Shown: piece after piece, positions 1-7,428 of the stretch
Numbering within the stretch: position 1 is the first letter of the stretch
How the letters are laid out: every line of letters starts with the position of its first letter
Source: a virus
DNA length: 22,329 nt
Virus record (IMG/VR): IMGVR_UViG_3300037063_000010
Span: 1-22,329 of that record
Direction: 5' to 3' (one strand)
The notes under the pieces: model-generated
Seen by the model: the letters and a program-made list of their open reading frames with translations, nothing else
Databases searched by the model: none
Told to the model about the DNA's origin: nothing
Translations under genes and position numbers: made by a program

Positions 1-634
1 AATACCCGTCCGGGTTACTTAGCGTAGAAGCAATCTTGTTCTGCGTAGACCCGGCTACCACGGTAGCACTGACTGCGAAGCTAGACTGGTGAAGTGTACA
101 ACCGGGGCTAAACAAAGTCCAACGGCAGCCCGGCTGGATTATATTGCGTGGAAACTGTTGGTCAAACAATATGGTCAGAGCTTTGCACACCACCACGGCA
201 TGTACGCGGTCAACACTGGTTACATTGCCCAGCACACCTGTAAACACATTGATAGTGCCGTAGGCTGTGCCGCCATTGCCGGGATCCTGCATAAACAGCT
301 TGTCAACAACTATACTAGCCTGTTGCCACACGCCTACACGTATGCTCTGCAGTAAAGGAATAGTGCCTATCAACACAGGTGGTAGTTCAGACGGGGCGTC
401 ACCTATGGTCATATCCAGGGTAGCCACTTCAAACCCTAGCTTAGTAGAAGCCTTGCCGCGCTTGAAATAGGGTGGCCCCGGTAGATAGACATTACCGTTG
501 TAAGTTATGGGACCATCGTAGCTGGTAGCTCTAATCACCATACCGCTGGGCAGCGTTACGGTAATTAAATCGGCTACGTTGGCCTCTGTCAGTGTGGGTA
601 AAGCTGCAATCAATGCTGGTGGAGCGTATTTCAT
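1..634 (-). CDS. DUF2163-family tail-tip protein (3' part cut by window edge)
   Basis: I translated this frame by hand: it is open for 211 codons from an ATG at 632-634 to the window edge, so the C-terminus is missing. Near residues 175-190 it reads IIQPGCRWTLFSPGCTL, a Cys-containing motif matching the conserved QP.CR..L....C.L segment of DUF2163 proteins (gene transfer agent ORFG13-like). Family members form part of the hub/baseplate at the tip of siphovirus-type tails. The ATG overlaps the stop of the DUF2460 gene by 4 nt (ATGA), which suggests translational coupling; there is no strong Shine-Dalgarno sequence. The neighbour DUF2460 gene supports the call, since the two families usually sit side by side. 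Confidence 0.82.
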   Translation of the reverse strand, partial: MKYAPPALIAALPTLTEANVADLITVTLPSGMVIRATSYDGPITYNGNVYLPGPPYFKRGKASTKLGFEVATLDMTIGDAPSELPPVLIGTIPLLQSIRVGVWQQASIVVDKLFMQDPGNGGTAYGTINVFTGVLGNVTSVDRVHAVVVCKALTILFDQQFPRNIIQPGCRWTLFSPGCTLHQSSFAVSATVVAGSTQNKIASTLSNPDGY

Positions 635-1272
635 AGGCGCACCGTCATAAGCTCAACTTTGTTGCACTTCCAGATAAGGTACATGAACTCGCTGAACTGC
701 AAGCTATCTTTGGTAAACCTGCAGCGGTATGCCCATGTAAAGTCAGCGCTTATAGCCGCGCCAAGGGCAGGGGGAGTAGAGAAAACTATAATGCCAGTTG
801 TGCCCAGTGTGAAGGCCGTAGTGGGCACACCACCCACATATACCGTAGGTGTGCCCTGCGGATTCTGTACTATGTCCAATATGCCATATACGGTCTGCAC
901 CATTTGAAACGCAGTAGTAGTACCGTCGCCCACACCCAGCAGCTGCCCCTGCACGCTGCTATCAGCAGGTACTAGGGTTAGCAGCGAAGGCTGCAGTAGA
1001 AACGATGTAAATGAACCACGACACTGCCCGAAGAACTGCATCAATGCCGTGCGCTCCGTAAATCCGGTAGGTGCACCGCTGGCGTCTGAGGTCTGCACAT
1101 AATCTCGTAAGTAACTGTAGACTAAGGAAAGTGACCAGGTAGGGTACAGCTGACTACTTTGCCTTGTCTCACGGCCATTCTCAGATTCTTGGATTATAGT
1201 GCGGTACTGCGGCATCCAACCTATATTCCAAGTAAGTCCGGGCAACTGAGGAAACCACAGTGGTGTCGGCAT
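631..1272 (-). CDS. DUF2460-family tail-tip protein
   Basis: This 213-residue protein has the full DUF2460 pattern. Its N-terminus is PLWFPQLPGLTWNIGWMPQYRT, followed by a Trp/Leu-rich segment, then FTERTALMQFFGQCRGSFTSFL. From about residue 113 comes a GVGDGTTTAFQMV strand and a TTGIIVFSTPPALGAAISADFTWAYRCRF segment, as in family members. These proteins (gene transfer agent ORFG12-like) form the distal tail component that joins the tube to the hub. The length is close to the usual ~210 residues. The ATG lies 5 nt after the tape measure stop, and the stop overlaps the next ATG by 4 nt, so the tail genes are probably co-translated. Confidence 0.85.
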   Translation of the reverse strand: MPTPLWFPQLPGLTWNIGWMPQYRTIIQESENGRETRQSSQLYPTWSLSLVYSYLRDYVQTSDASGAPTGFTERTALMQFFGQCRGSFTSFLLQPSLLTLVPADSSVQGQLLGVGDGTTTAFQMVQTVYGILDIVQNPQGTPTVYVGGVPTTAFTLGTTGIIVFSTPPALGAAISADFTWAYRCRFTKDSLQFSEFMYLIWKCNKVELMTVRL

Positions 1273-1277
1273 ATAGG

Positions 1278-3611
1278 CTATGCAAACCTCATGTGCCTAA
1301 AATCAGTTTTGATCTTGGCAACAAATCGCTCATACTGGTCATCCATAATTGCGTTAACGGACTTGGCATCCATGGCTGTAATGTTAGGTGAGAAATGCGT
1401 GTGTAGCTCGGAACTATTTTGCTGCCCACCGGTGGTTGTGAAGTTTGAAACTGAACTGGTTATCAGGTTGCTTATGTTCTTAGGCAGAACCATTTCCTGC
1501 TCATGCAATTTATGGAAGCCAGTGTTAGGCACCAGTCCACCCGCTTCAAATGCGCCAAATGCCATCACACCAGCAAAGGCTGCGGCTGCAGCAATAGCAC
1601 CGGCTACCGGGCCGCCCCACGCGCTAGCCCAGCTGTAGGAATTACCAGCTGCAGTCTTAGCATCTACAAGTATCTGCTTGAGCCCAGCTAACTTTTGAGT
1701 TTCCAACATCTTTAGTATGTTGTTAGCCATACCTTCAAACATGGACTCGCCTAGCTTCAACATTCCTTGCGAGAACGTAGTTTGCCCAGTAAGAATACCA
1801 ACGAAGGCGCTGTTAAACTCAGACCTTTCCTTCGCCAGTGCATTAGCATCAAACTGCTCCATTTGAGTCATTATCTGTTGGTGTTTGGTGGCGTATTGCT
1901 GGTCTAGTTCTACCTTTTTATCGATAAGCGCTTGGTACTGCTCCTTATCCTGGCCATAAATGGTTTCAGCGTCGATAAGCTGCTGTGTTAGCAAAGCATT
2001 TTCTGTATTATACCAGTTGTTCAGTGCAGCAAGGGAGTGCGCTGTCCACTGGTCTATACTCTCATCGTGGTGCTTAAGTGCGAAGTCATCACTTTTTACT
2101 TGCTCAGCCAGCACCTGCGTAGCTATCTTTTCCTCAGTCTGCAGTATTTTCTGCTGTGCCGCGTTGTACGCAGTTACTTTCTTGAGTTGAGCCTTAGTCC
2201 ACGCATCCTCATCTTTCTGATATGCGGCTTCCAACACAGTAAGCGAGTCTTCATTAATTTTGTCGTAATCTGCGGCAGCTTCCTTAACCAGCTTTAGCTT
2301 AGCTTCTTCGTACGTAGTTACAATGGCGTTGCTCCGTTCTTGGTGCGCGTAAGTCTCTGCCTCTTCCTGCCCATTAATACGTGCGAAGGTCGCGGCCTCA
2401 CTAGCACCAGTCGCAGCTTGTCGTTGCGCAGCTTCACTAGCTTGCTCCTGAAGCGCCTTTATAATAATCTGGTGCTTCTGATCTTCCAAACTTAGCAGTG
2501 TGGCCAGTTCATCAGCAGCGGAACTCATATCTAAAGCATGTAGGCTCTTAGCGTAAGATTCTTGGTAAGCTATACGCGCCTCGTCAGCCTGCTTATGTGC
2601 CTCAGTTACGGCAGCCATTTCGGCGAGCTGATCATCAATGCCAGACTTAGCCTTGTCACCTTGTAACGCAGCTTCTTTAGCTGGGAACGCATATTTAACC
2701 TTGTCCGAAAGTTGATCTAAAAGTTTACCGTACACTTCCAGCGACTTATTATTTTCTGCAATGCGCTCACTATTCTGGTGTATCTGAAACCCAGTCTTGC
2801 TCCATAAATCACTGATGTGAAAAGCAAGTTGTGCGTCCTCAGCTGTAACTTGCTCAATGGTAGCTTGTACTTCTTTAATCTTAGATATAGTGTTGGATTT
2901 CTCTTGCTGCAATATCTTTTCTTCGGCTACTACACGTGCTGTACCGGTAAGTGCAGCAGCGCTAGCTTCTAGCTCAGAGTCCTTTAGCTCAGCATTCTTA
3001 CTGATGATTTCAATATTGCGTTCTACAGCAGCAGCCTCAGACTTCTTTACCTCAGCAGTCCACCCAGCTAAGTAGTCAGTAGCGCTGGCAATGGCACTGC
3101 CTATCTGATAAAACACGCTGAGCAATGCTACAGCACCTATGACAGGAAAAGCTGCCTGCAGTACTGGCCCTAGTCCCAGCGTGGTAGCCAGGAAAGCACC
3201 GGCAGCCCGGGTGGTACCTGTAAGGTTGCCCTCCATAACATGCAGGCTGGTGCTGGCTGCTATGCGTGCCGATATACCGCGTGTGGTGGCTGCCGTGTTA
3301 GCATCTTCACTGGCAGTTTCGTCGTCTACAGCTACAGTCAGTTGGTTGTACGCAGCCTGTGCTTCGCGGGCTGCTACTGCGTACTGCGCAATAATGGCGG
3401 CAGCTTGCTGGTTGCCAGTTGCCGCAGCCGCGCCCAGCTGCAACTGCGCATCAGCAAGATTCTTTACCGCAGCGTCCACCACAGTGTACGCCTGAGCCAT
3501 TTGGCCAGTAGTGACCTGAGTGGTGGCAGCTAGATCGGTAAGCCCAGCCTTAAGCTGCGAGCCATCAAACCTAGCTGTCATCACCAGAACGTTGTCAGTT
3601 GTTGCCGACAT
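1278..3611 (-). CDS. Tail length tape measure protein
   Basis: This 777-residue protein is rich in Ala, Gln, Glu and Lys and looks mostly helical/coiled-coil over residues ~190-640. Two hydrophobic stretches stand out: about residues 135-180 (AGAFLATTLGLGPVLQAAFP followed by more hydrophobic sequence) and about 660-695 (Gly/Ala-rich, ending MAFGAFEAGGLVP). This is the usual architecture of a tape measure, which sets tail length during tube polymerisation and enters the host envelope at infection. It directly follows the frameshifted chaperone genes, the diagnostic position. At roughly 0.15 nm per residue the tail would be about 115-120 nm. The ATG at 3609-3611 overlaps the chaperone stop by 17 nt and has an AAGGTAG Shine-Dalgarno-like sequence upstream. 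Confidence 0.9.
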   Translation of the reverse strand: MSATTDNVLVMTARFDGSQLKAGLTDLAATTQVTTGQMAQAYTVVDAAVKNLADAQLQLGAAAATGNQQAAAIIAQYAVAAREAQAAYNQLTVAVDDETASEDANTAATTRGISARIAASTSLHVMEGNLTGTTRAAGAFLATTLGLGPVLQAAFPVIGAVALLSVFYQIGSAIASATDYLAGWTAEVKKSEAAAVERNIEIISKNAELKDSELEASAAALTGTARVVAEEKILQQEKSNTISKIKEVQATIEQVTAEDAQLAFHISDLWSKTGFQIHQNSERIAENNKSLEVYGKLLDQLSDKVKYAFPAKEAALQGDKAKSGIDDQLAEMAAVTEAHKQADEARIAYQESYAKSLHALDMSSAADELATLLSLEDQKHQIIIKALQEQASEAAQRQAATGASEAATFARINGQEEAETYAHQERSNAIVTTYEEAKLKLVKEAAADYDKINEDSLTVLEAAYQKDEDAWTKAQLKKVTAYNAAQQKILQTEEKIATQVLAEQVKSDDFALKHHDESIDQWTAHSLAALNNWYNTENALLTQQLIDAETIYGQDKEQYQALIDKKVELDQQYATKHQQIMTQMEQFDANALAKERSEFNSAFVGILTGQTTFSQGMLKLGESMFEGMANNILKMLETQKLAGLKQILVDAKTAAGNSYSWASAWGGPVAGAIAAAAAFAGVMAFGAFEAGGLVPNTGFHKLHEQEMVLPKNISNLITSSVSNFTTTGGQQNSSELHTHFSPNITAMDAKSVNAIMDDQYERFVAKIKTDFRHMRFA

Positions 3612-4023
3612 TTTCTACCTTACCTTTGCGAGCATCCGCAATCAACTTAGCCATAGAATCCTGCACACCGGCGGGCAGTTTGCTCCAGCTTTGTGCAGGC
3701 ATTTCGTCCATGTACTTCTTCTCTACTTTGGTTAGCTCAGTTGAGCGTTTAGTATTGCCTACTCGGATGCCAAAAGCCGCAGCTATGTTCTGCACTAGCA
3801 GGTGCACCGGCGGATGCACACACCAGTAGTCACTTTGTAGCGCAACGTAGCGCCAAGGCAGGTTGTCTATGTACTCAAGAGACCAACCAGTGGCCGTAAC
3901 AATGCAGCAGCGCATATTCTCTATATCTTCTAGAGTTAAAGCTGCGGTGCTGCCGGTGCTTCCCCCGCCGCAGGCACACCTCCCACACCGGCTTCGGTCT
4001 TCACTACTGTCAGCTTGCTCCAA
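3595..4023 (-). CDS. Tail assembly chaperone T-domain, probably made by -1 frameshift (G-T fusion)
   Basis: This open frame is -1 relative to the upstream chaperone and overlaps its last ~88 nt. Its first candidate start is a TTG without a good Shine-Dalgarno sequence, so independent initiation is unlikely. The likely product is a G-T fusion: the ribosome reads the upstream gene, slips back one base at a run of five G (3962-3966) and continues here. That gives a predicted fusion of about 231 residues (109 from the G frame and 122 from this one). The T part has a domain around ALTLEDIENMRCCIVTATGW and a charged C-terminus ending in VGNN. Position immediately before the tape measure is diagnostic for lambda G/GT-type pairs. 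The exact frameshift product is inferred. Confidence 0.75.
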   Translation of the reverse strand: MEQADSSEDRSRCGRCACGGGSTGSTAALTLEDIENMRCCIVTATGWSLEYIDNLPWRYVALQSDYWCVHPPVHLLVQNIAAAFGIRVGNTKRSTELTKVEKKYMDEMPAQSWSKLPAGVQDSMAKLIADARKGKVENVGNN

Positions 4024-4289
4024 CTTAGTATTTCAGTTTGCAGAAAATCAAACGAAGTGGAGTCAATCTCATTTGCAATTCGTTCAGGTGTCCAGGGCTG
4101 TGCTTCACACATAAACTCAGCATTAGTAAACGAATTAATAACCAAGTTAATGGCCCGCGTCTTTAGTTCTCCAACAGTTTTGCCTTCGGGAGACCAAGCA
4201 ACAATGGTCTCAACCTGCCTCATGGTCAGGGAACCAATAACAAACTCGGCTCCATCGATAGTTACTGCCTTCTTGCGCACAATAGACAT
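3936..4289 (-). CDS. Tail assembly chaperone (lambda gpG-like)
   Basis: This 117-residue protein begins MSIVRKKAVTIDGAEFVIGSLTMRQVE, the usual start of chaperones in this position: a short beta segment holding the phage-typical TMRQ motif, then helices. The C-terminus is a low-complexity Ala/Pro/Gly tail (VGGVPAAGEAPAAPQL), and the frameshift site lies inside its coding sequence. The protein is expected to bind the tape measure and tail tube subunits during assembly and to be absent from the virion. It lies between the tail tube gene and the tape measure gene. A GAGGAG Shine-Dalgarno sequence precedes the ATG by 9 nt. Identification rests on position and on the frameshift arrangement as much as on sequence. 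Confidence 0.78.
   Translation of the reverse strand: MSIVRKKAVTIDGAEFVIGSLTMRQVETIVAWSPEGKTVGELKTRAINLVINSFTNAEFMCEAQPWTPERIANEIDSTSFDFLQTEILSWSKLTVVKTEAGVGGVPAAGEAPAAPQL
3961..3967 (-). promoter_or_regulatory. Candidate -1 ribosomal frameshift site
   Basis: On the minus strand the G frame reads GCG GCG GGG GAA at this point. After decoding GGG, the P-site tRNA can re-pair perfectly one base back because five G occur in a row; the next codon is then GGA in the T frame. It is not a textbook X XXY YYZ heptamer, since GAA to GGA does not re-pair fully in the A site, but it is the only homopolymeric run in the 88-nt overlap. Confidence 0.55.
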
Positions 4290-4324
4290 TGCTTTTAGCT
4301 CCTCACTGGTGGATGCGGGTTACG

Positions 4325-4351
4325 GGGTGGCAGGCTGTGCACCTGCCACCC
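4325..4351 (-). terminator. Hairpin after the tail tube gene (attenuator-like)
   Basis: GGGTGGCAGG (4325-4334) and CCTGCCACCC (4342-4351) form a perfect 10-bp stem with a 7-nt loop, seven bases beyond the tail tube stop codon and before the chaperone gene. No T-run follows on the minus strand, so it may be a partial terminator or a 3'-end stabiliser of the tail tube message. Confidence 0.6.
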
Positions 4352-4357
4352 TAATTG

Positions 4358-5128
4358 TTAATTACCGGGGCTGATCTGGAACCACTCAAACCACTGGCCA
4401 GCGGAGTTAGGGTATGACTCGAACTCAAAGTCACTGATAACGTAGCCATCGCGCTTTAAAGGCGCTGACATCTTGCTAGATCGGCAGTTAAACAAGTGCA
4501 GGCCGTTTGCGCCTTGGTACGGCATGGCAAGGTACAACTCAAACACCGGGCCATAACCTTGCAGTTGATTGATGACCAGCATGGTTTCACCGTCGGTGCT
4601 GTCCGTATACGCGTAGAAGAACAACAACGCGGCACCAGCATCAGCTACGGCAAATGTGTACACACCCTTACCAGCACCTGCCTCTACTACGCTGTACTTA
4701 CCGGCTGCCTCAGCACCAGCTAACACCTGCTGCAACTGCTGCCCTGTGGCTGCATACCTAACACCCAGGTCATTAATAAACGTGGTGTGGTTAGAAACCG
4801 ACACTGTGTAAGGACTAATGGCAGGCACTGTATTAGCTTCGCCGGGGTAAGGCACCAATTTCTTAATGCCAGGGGTAATGGTGCTGCCGAACATCAGGCT
4901 GTTGTAAATCTCTACTTCAATGCGACCAAATGCGGCTTTACCTTTGATATCCATGTCGCCGGGTGCAATGTCATCCGGGCCTTTAAGCTGGCCGCGCAAC
5001 GACACCAATTTCTGTGAAAAGTCAACACTAGCGTCTTGAATGGTGCCGAAAATTTGCGGCCCTGAAGGAGTACCCAGATTACCACCGGTAGGCCGCGCGT
5101 ACATACCACCAATCCCAAACTGAAACAT
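4358..5128 (-). CDS. Major tail tube protein with inserted beta module
   Basis: This 256-residue protein is the main tube subunit by position (connectors before it, chaperones and tape measure after it) and by sequence. It starts MFQFGIGGMYARPTGGN and contains KAAFGRIEVEIYNSLMFG and a C-terminal YVISDFEFESYPNSAGQW segment, typical of the tail tube fold. Residues ~102-172 form a separate module with the pattern SPYTVSV...DLGVRY...G..LQQV...GKYSVV...GVYTFAVADAGAAL, which I recall from many phage tail tube proteins. The same module occurs in this phage's connector gene at 6191-7120. An AAGGAGAATTAAACA leader precedes the ATG. A strong hairpin follows the stop, fitting a highly expressed gene. 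Confidence 0.88.
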   Translation of the reverse strand: MFQFGIGGMYARPTGGNLGTPSGPQIFGTIQDASVDFSQKLVSLRGQLKGPDDIAPGDMDIKGKAAFGRIEVEIYNSLMFGSTITPGIKKLVPYPGEANTVPAISPYTVSVSNHTTFINDLGVRYAATGQQLQQVLAGAEAAGKYSVVEAGAGKGVYTFAVADAGAALLFFYAYTDSTDGETMLVINQLQGYGPVFELYLAMPYQGANGLHLFNCRSSKMSAPLKRDGYVISDFEFESYPNSAGQWFEWFQISPGN

Positions 5129-5180
5129 TGTTTAATTCTCCTTGTGGTGTGCGGCCTTGGCCGCAGAGTTTACCTGCAGG

Positions 5181-5627
5181 CTACATTCCAATCAGTACTA
5201 CGATGGGAATCTCAATCTTGCCTTGCTGGTCAAGCAACCCTTCGTCCCTATCTATGCGGCCTTGTATCATAGCCTGTGTTACAAGGTTGCCTAGAGTTTG
5301 GTTCTCGCCTAGCCTTGGCCCTTGCATAGCTTTGTCAACCATGTCCATAATGTCGTCAAGGTAGTACCCAAAACTATCACCGGGTGCGGCTGGCGTGGCG
5401 TCCCTACGTGCGTAAACCAACGCACTATAGTAGAGTGTGTACTTTATAGCCCCGTATGCTTGCGACTGTTCCCCGGTTTGCACTGGTTGGTATAGCCCGA
5501 AGTAGGGCTGTTCCAAGGCCGTGACTTTAGACCACAGTCGTGCCGTTGGCTCAGCCTTAGCCCATGTGTACGCCCCGGCCAGTAAATTAAATAGTGCTGT
5601 AGAAACTTGTCTGCGAGTAACTTGCAT
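5181..5627 (-). CDS. Putative tail terminator/completion protein
   Basis: This 148-residue protein starts MQVTRRQVSTALFNLLAGAY and includes an ALEQPYFGLYQP segment and a conserved-looking DSFGYYLDDIMDMVDKAM region, ending in a hydrophobic strand IPIVVLIGM. Proteins of this size and position, between the gp10-like neck protein and the tail tube, cap the tail and join it to the head (gpU or HK97 gp11-type role). The motif W.KV.ALEQP.. near residues 32-43 is one I associate with such proteins. The ATG has GGGTAGG upstream, and the gene begins 7 nt after the preceding stop. Function is assigned mostly from synteny. Confidence 0.65.
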   Translation of the reverse strand: MQVTRRQVSTALFNLLAGAYTWAKAEPTARLWSKVTALEQPYFGLYQPVQTGEQSQAYGAIKYTLYYSALVYARRDATPAAPGDSFGYYLDDIMDMVDKAMQGPRLGENQTLGNLVTQAMIQGRIDRDEGLLDQQGKIEIPIVVLIGM

Positions 5628-5633
5628 AGTGGC

Positions 5634-6194
5634 CTACCCTTGCACACCATACGCTTCCAAAATTGCAGCAGCGTAGGCGGTTTGTAGATTTTCTAGTATG
5701 TTGGCGCTCTGTTCATCTAGGCCAGCACGCATAAAGCTGCGCTGTGGGTAAGTAGCGGGGTGCGCGTGCACCACAATGTCAGTACGCACGAAGTTTATCT
5801 GCCTACGCTGGCTAGTAAGGCCACCCTTAGTAAGCAGCCGCACCACGCCACCGCTAGCACTGCGTGCGGAGCGCCGCGTATACTCCGGTATCTGGAATGT
5901 TCCACCTTCTTCGTGCACAATACCGTAAGGTGCTAAGCCGCCACCACCGTTCACTGAGCCTTCAACAGTAGTATCGTCTACAATGGTAGCTGGTACATAG
6001 TTAACCGATGACTGCAGCCTGCCACTGCGGTGCTGCAGCGGATTGCCCTCCAACTTGTTGGCCCGTATATACCCCTCTAGGCTTATCATCTGCGCGTCCA
6101 TGGCGTTTACCATGGCATCCAGCACAGGGGAAATTAAACTGCCCAGCCGAGCTACAATGCGCTGGTCGCCACCACCAAAGTCAGCGGATATCAT
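5634..6194 (-). CDS. HK97 gp10-like neck / head-tail joining protein
   Basis: This 186-residue protein contains NPLQHRSGRLQSSVNY followed by a YGIVHEEGGTFQIPEYTRR segment and PQRSFMRAGLDE near the C-terminus. The order RTGRL...Y....EFGG....P.RSF(M)R is the signature of HK97 gp10-like and Mu gpG-like virion morphogenesis proteins, which form part of the head-tail interface. The ATG overlaps the stop of the preceding connector gene by 4 nt (ATGA), implying coupled translation. The length is somewhat above the ~120-150 residues common in the family, with the additional sequence spread between the RSGRL and EEGG motifs. Confidence 0.75.
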   Translation of the reverse strand: MISADFGGGDQRIVARLGSLISPVLDAMVNAMDAQMISLEGYIRANKLEGNPLQHRSGRLQSSVNYVPATIVDDTTVEGSVNGGGGLAPYGIVHEEGGTFQIPEYTRRSARSASGGVVRLLTKGGLTSQRRQINFVRTDIVVHAHPATYPQRSFMRAGLDEQSANILENLQTAYAAAILEAYGVQG

Positions 6195-7120
6195 AGGACT
6201 ATGGCCTCGCGCCTATAGTCGCACAGCGTGCCTAGTGCTTCCACAGGTACCTCTAAGTCACTGTAGCTAGTAGTGCCACCACCAGGCCCACTAAGTGACT
6301 CGCTCTTTAAGCCAAGTCTGTCGTGCTTTTTATAGTTGTAGGCCACAGTAGTTAGCGCGGCCCAGCGCAAGTCCTCTGGGCACCCTATGTCGGTGCCGTA
6401 GCTTATCTGTACTTGCGCGTTAGCGTCTGCGGCATTGAATAGGTAATCACCACCACCCTGCACAAAGTACTGCCCAGGAGCCGGTGACACCTGCACTTGC
6501 TGCAATGGTGCACCGCCTACAAAGTACTGCACACCTAGATCGACTATCCAAGGTTCGTCCACCTGCACAACGTAGGGGCCACTGGCCGGTACCTGCTGCA
6601 ATTCGTTGTCTACCTGCTGCATAGGAAAACCAGCTGTGTATTGAACAACAACATTTTGCCTACCACGCAGGAATCTAGGCCAGCTATTACCACGAATAAG
6701 ATAGTACTGCGAAGTATAACCACGACTACTAGTACCGCCCATAAGCACAATGCGCTTGCCGTCATCGCTTACCTGGTAACCATAACTACCAAAGCCAATA
6801 CTCAGCGGCACCTGCACGTTGTTAATTACTAAGCTCTGTACCGACTGTATGGGGAACATACGCGTATAGAGTTCCTGCGCATCATTGCCATCACGAACTT
6901 CTGTCACAGATACGGGCTGCACAAACGGCGATTGCAGTGTGCTCTGCCATGCTCCGGAGTAGTTACCAGTGCGCCGTAGAAACATGCGCGAAATGCCAGT
7001 TATAATGCGTTGGATATTATCGTCGTCGCTGGTAGCGCTGGTGTTAACAGTTCCATCACTTGACAGGTAGCTCTTAGCACTGGCAAGAGTAACCAAATCA
7101 ACCGGGCTGGGGCTTAGCAT
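6191..7120 (-). CDS. gp6-like head-tail connector with an inserted beta module
   Basis: This 309-residue protein begins with PSPVDLVTLASAKSYL and a helix containing DDDNIQRIITGISRMFLRR, the start of HK97 gp6/SPP1 gp15-type connectors. It ends with a CPEDLRWAALTTVAYNYKKHDRLG helix and a SDLEVPVEALGTLCDYRRE tail, also typical. These proteins form the ring under the portal. Between these halves, residues ~176-242 form a module matching the one in the tail tube protein: GPYVVQV...DLGVQYFVGGAPLQQV...GQYFVQ...YLFNAADANAQVQISY. That makes the protein about twice the length of minimal family members. An AAGGAG Shine-Dalgarno sequence lies 8 nt before the ATG. Confidence 0.8.
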   Translation of the reverse strand: MLSPSPVDLVTLASAKSYLSSDGTVNTSATSDDDNIQRIITGISRMFLRRTGNYSGAWQSTLQSPFVQPVSVTEVRDGNDAQELYTRMFPIQSVQSLVINNVQVPLSIGFGSYGYQVSDDGKRIVLMGGTSSRGYTSQYYLIRGNSWPRFLRGRQNVVVQYTAGFPMQQVDNELQQVPASGPYVVQVDEPWIVDLGVQYFVGGAPLQQVQVSPAPGQYFVQGGGDYLFNAADANAQVQISYGTDIGCPEDLRWAALTTVAYNYKKHDRLGLKSESLSGPGGGTTSYSDLEVPVEALGTLCDYRREAIVL

Positions 7121-7125
7121 TGCAG

Positions 7126-7332
7126 CTACTCCTTAACAAACAGCGCGTACACTTGCGGTTCAATTACACCGGGGCGCAGCAATAGTTCAAAACTATGCAG
7201 TCGCAGTGCGCCCTTATTTGCTAAGTTGCACCCGTCAATAAACTCATCAAAACTGTTAAAACGTTCTCCGTGATACGTTGGGGCAACTAAATCAGCAGGT
7301 GCTTTATCGTTCCTACCTTGTAATCTTGGCAC
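7126..7332 (-). CDS. Small uncharacterised virion-region protein
   Basis: This 68-residue protein starts at GTG with a clear AGGAG sequence 5 nt upstream, which supports translation. It lies between the capsid terminator hairpin and the connector gene, 5 nt from the next ATG. The sequence (PRLQGRNDKAPADLVAPTYHGERFNSFDEF...) has no motif I recognise, no membrane segment and no signal peptide. Small genes at this spot in other phages can encode capsid-stabilising or Rho-like N-domain proteins, but nothing here proves either. Confidence 0.65.
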   Translation of the reverse strand: MPRLQGRNDKAPADLVAPTYHGERFNSFDEFIDGCNLANKGALRLHSFELLLRPGVIEPQVYALFVKE

Positions 7333-7352
7333 CAGTACTCCTAACTACTAAA

Positions 7353-7382
7353 AGCAAGGCAGGCCGCTAAGCCTGCCTTGCT
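7353..7382 (-). terminator. Intrinsic terminator-like hairpin after the major capsid gene
   Basis: AGCAAGGCAGGC (7353-7364) and GCCTGCCTTGCT (7371-7382) form a perfect 12-bp stem with a 6-nt loop. On the minus strand the stem is followed by TTTAG, so a short T-run is present. It lies about 45 nt downstream of the capsid stop codon and just before the Shine-Dalgarno sequence of the next gene, as expected for partial termination that enriches capsid message. Confidence 0.78.
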
Positions 7383-7428
7383 CCAGTCTGTAACCAACTG
7401 GCTAGCTCTGCCTTACCTAATCAGTTGA

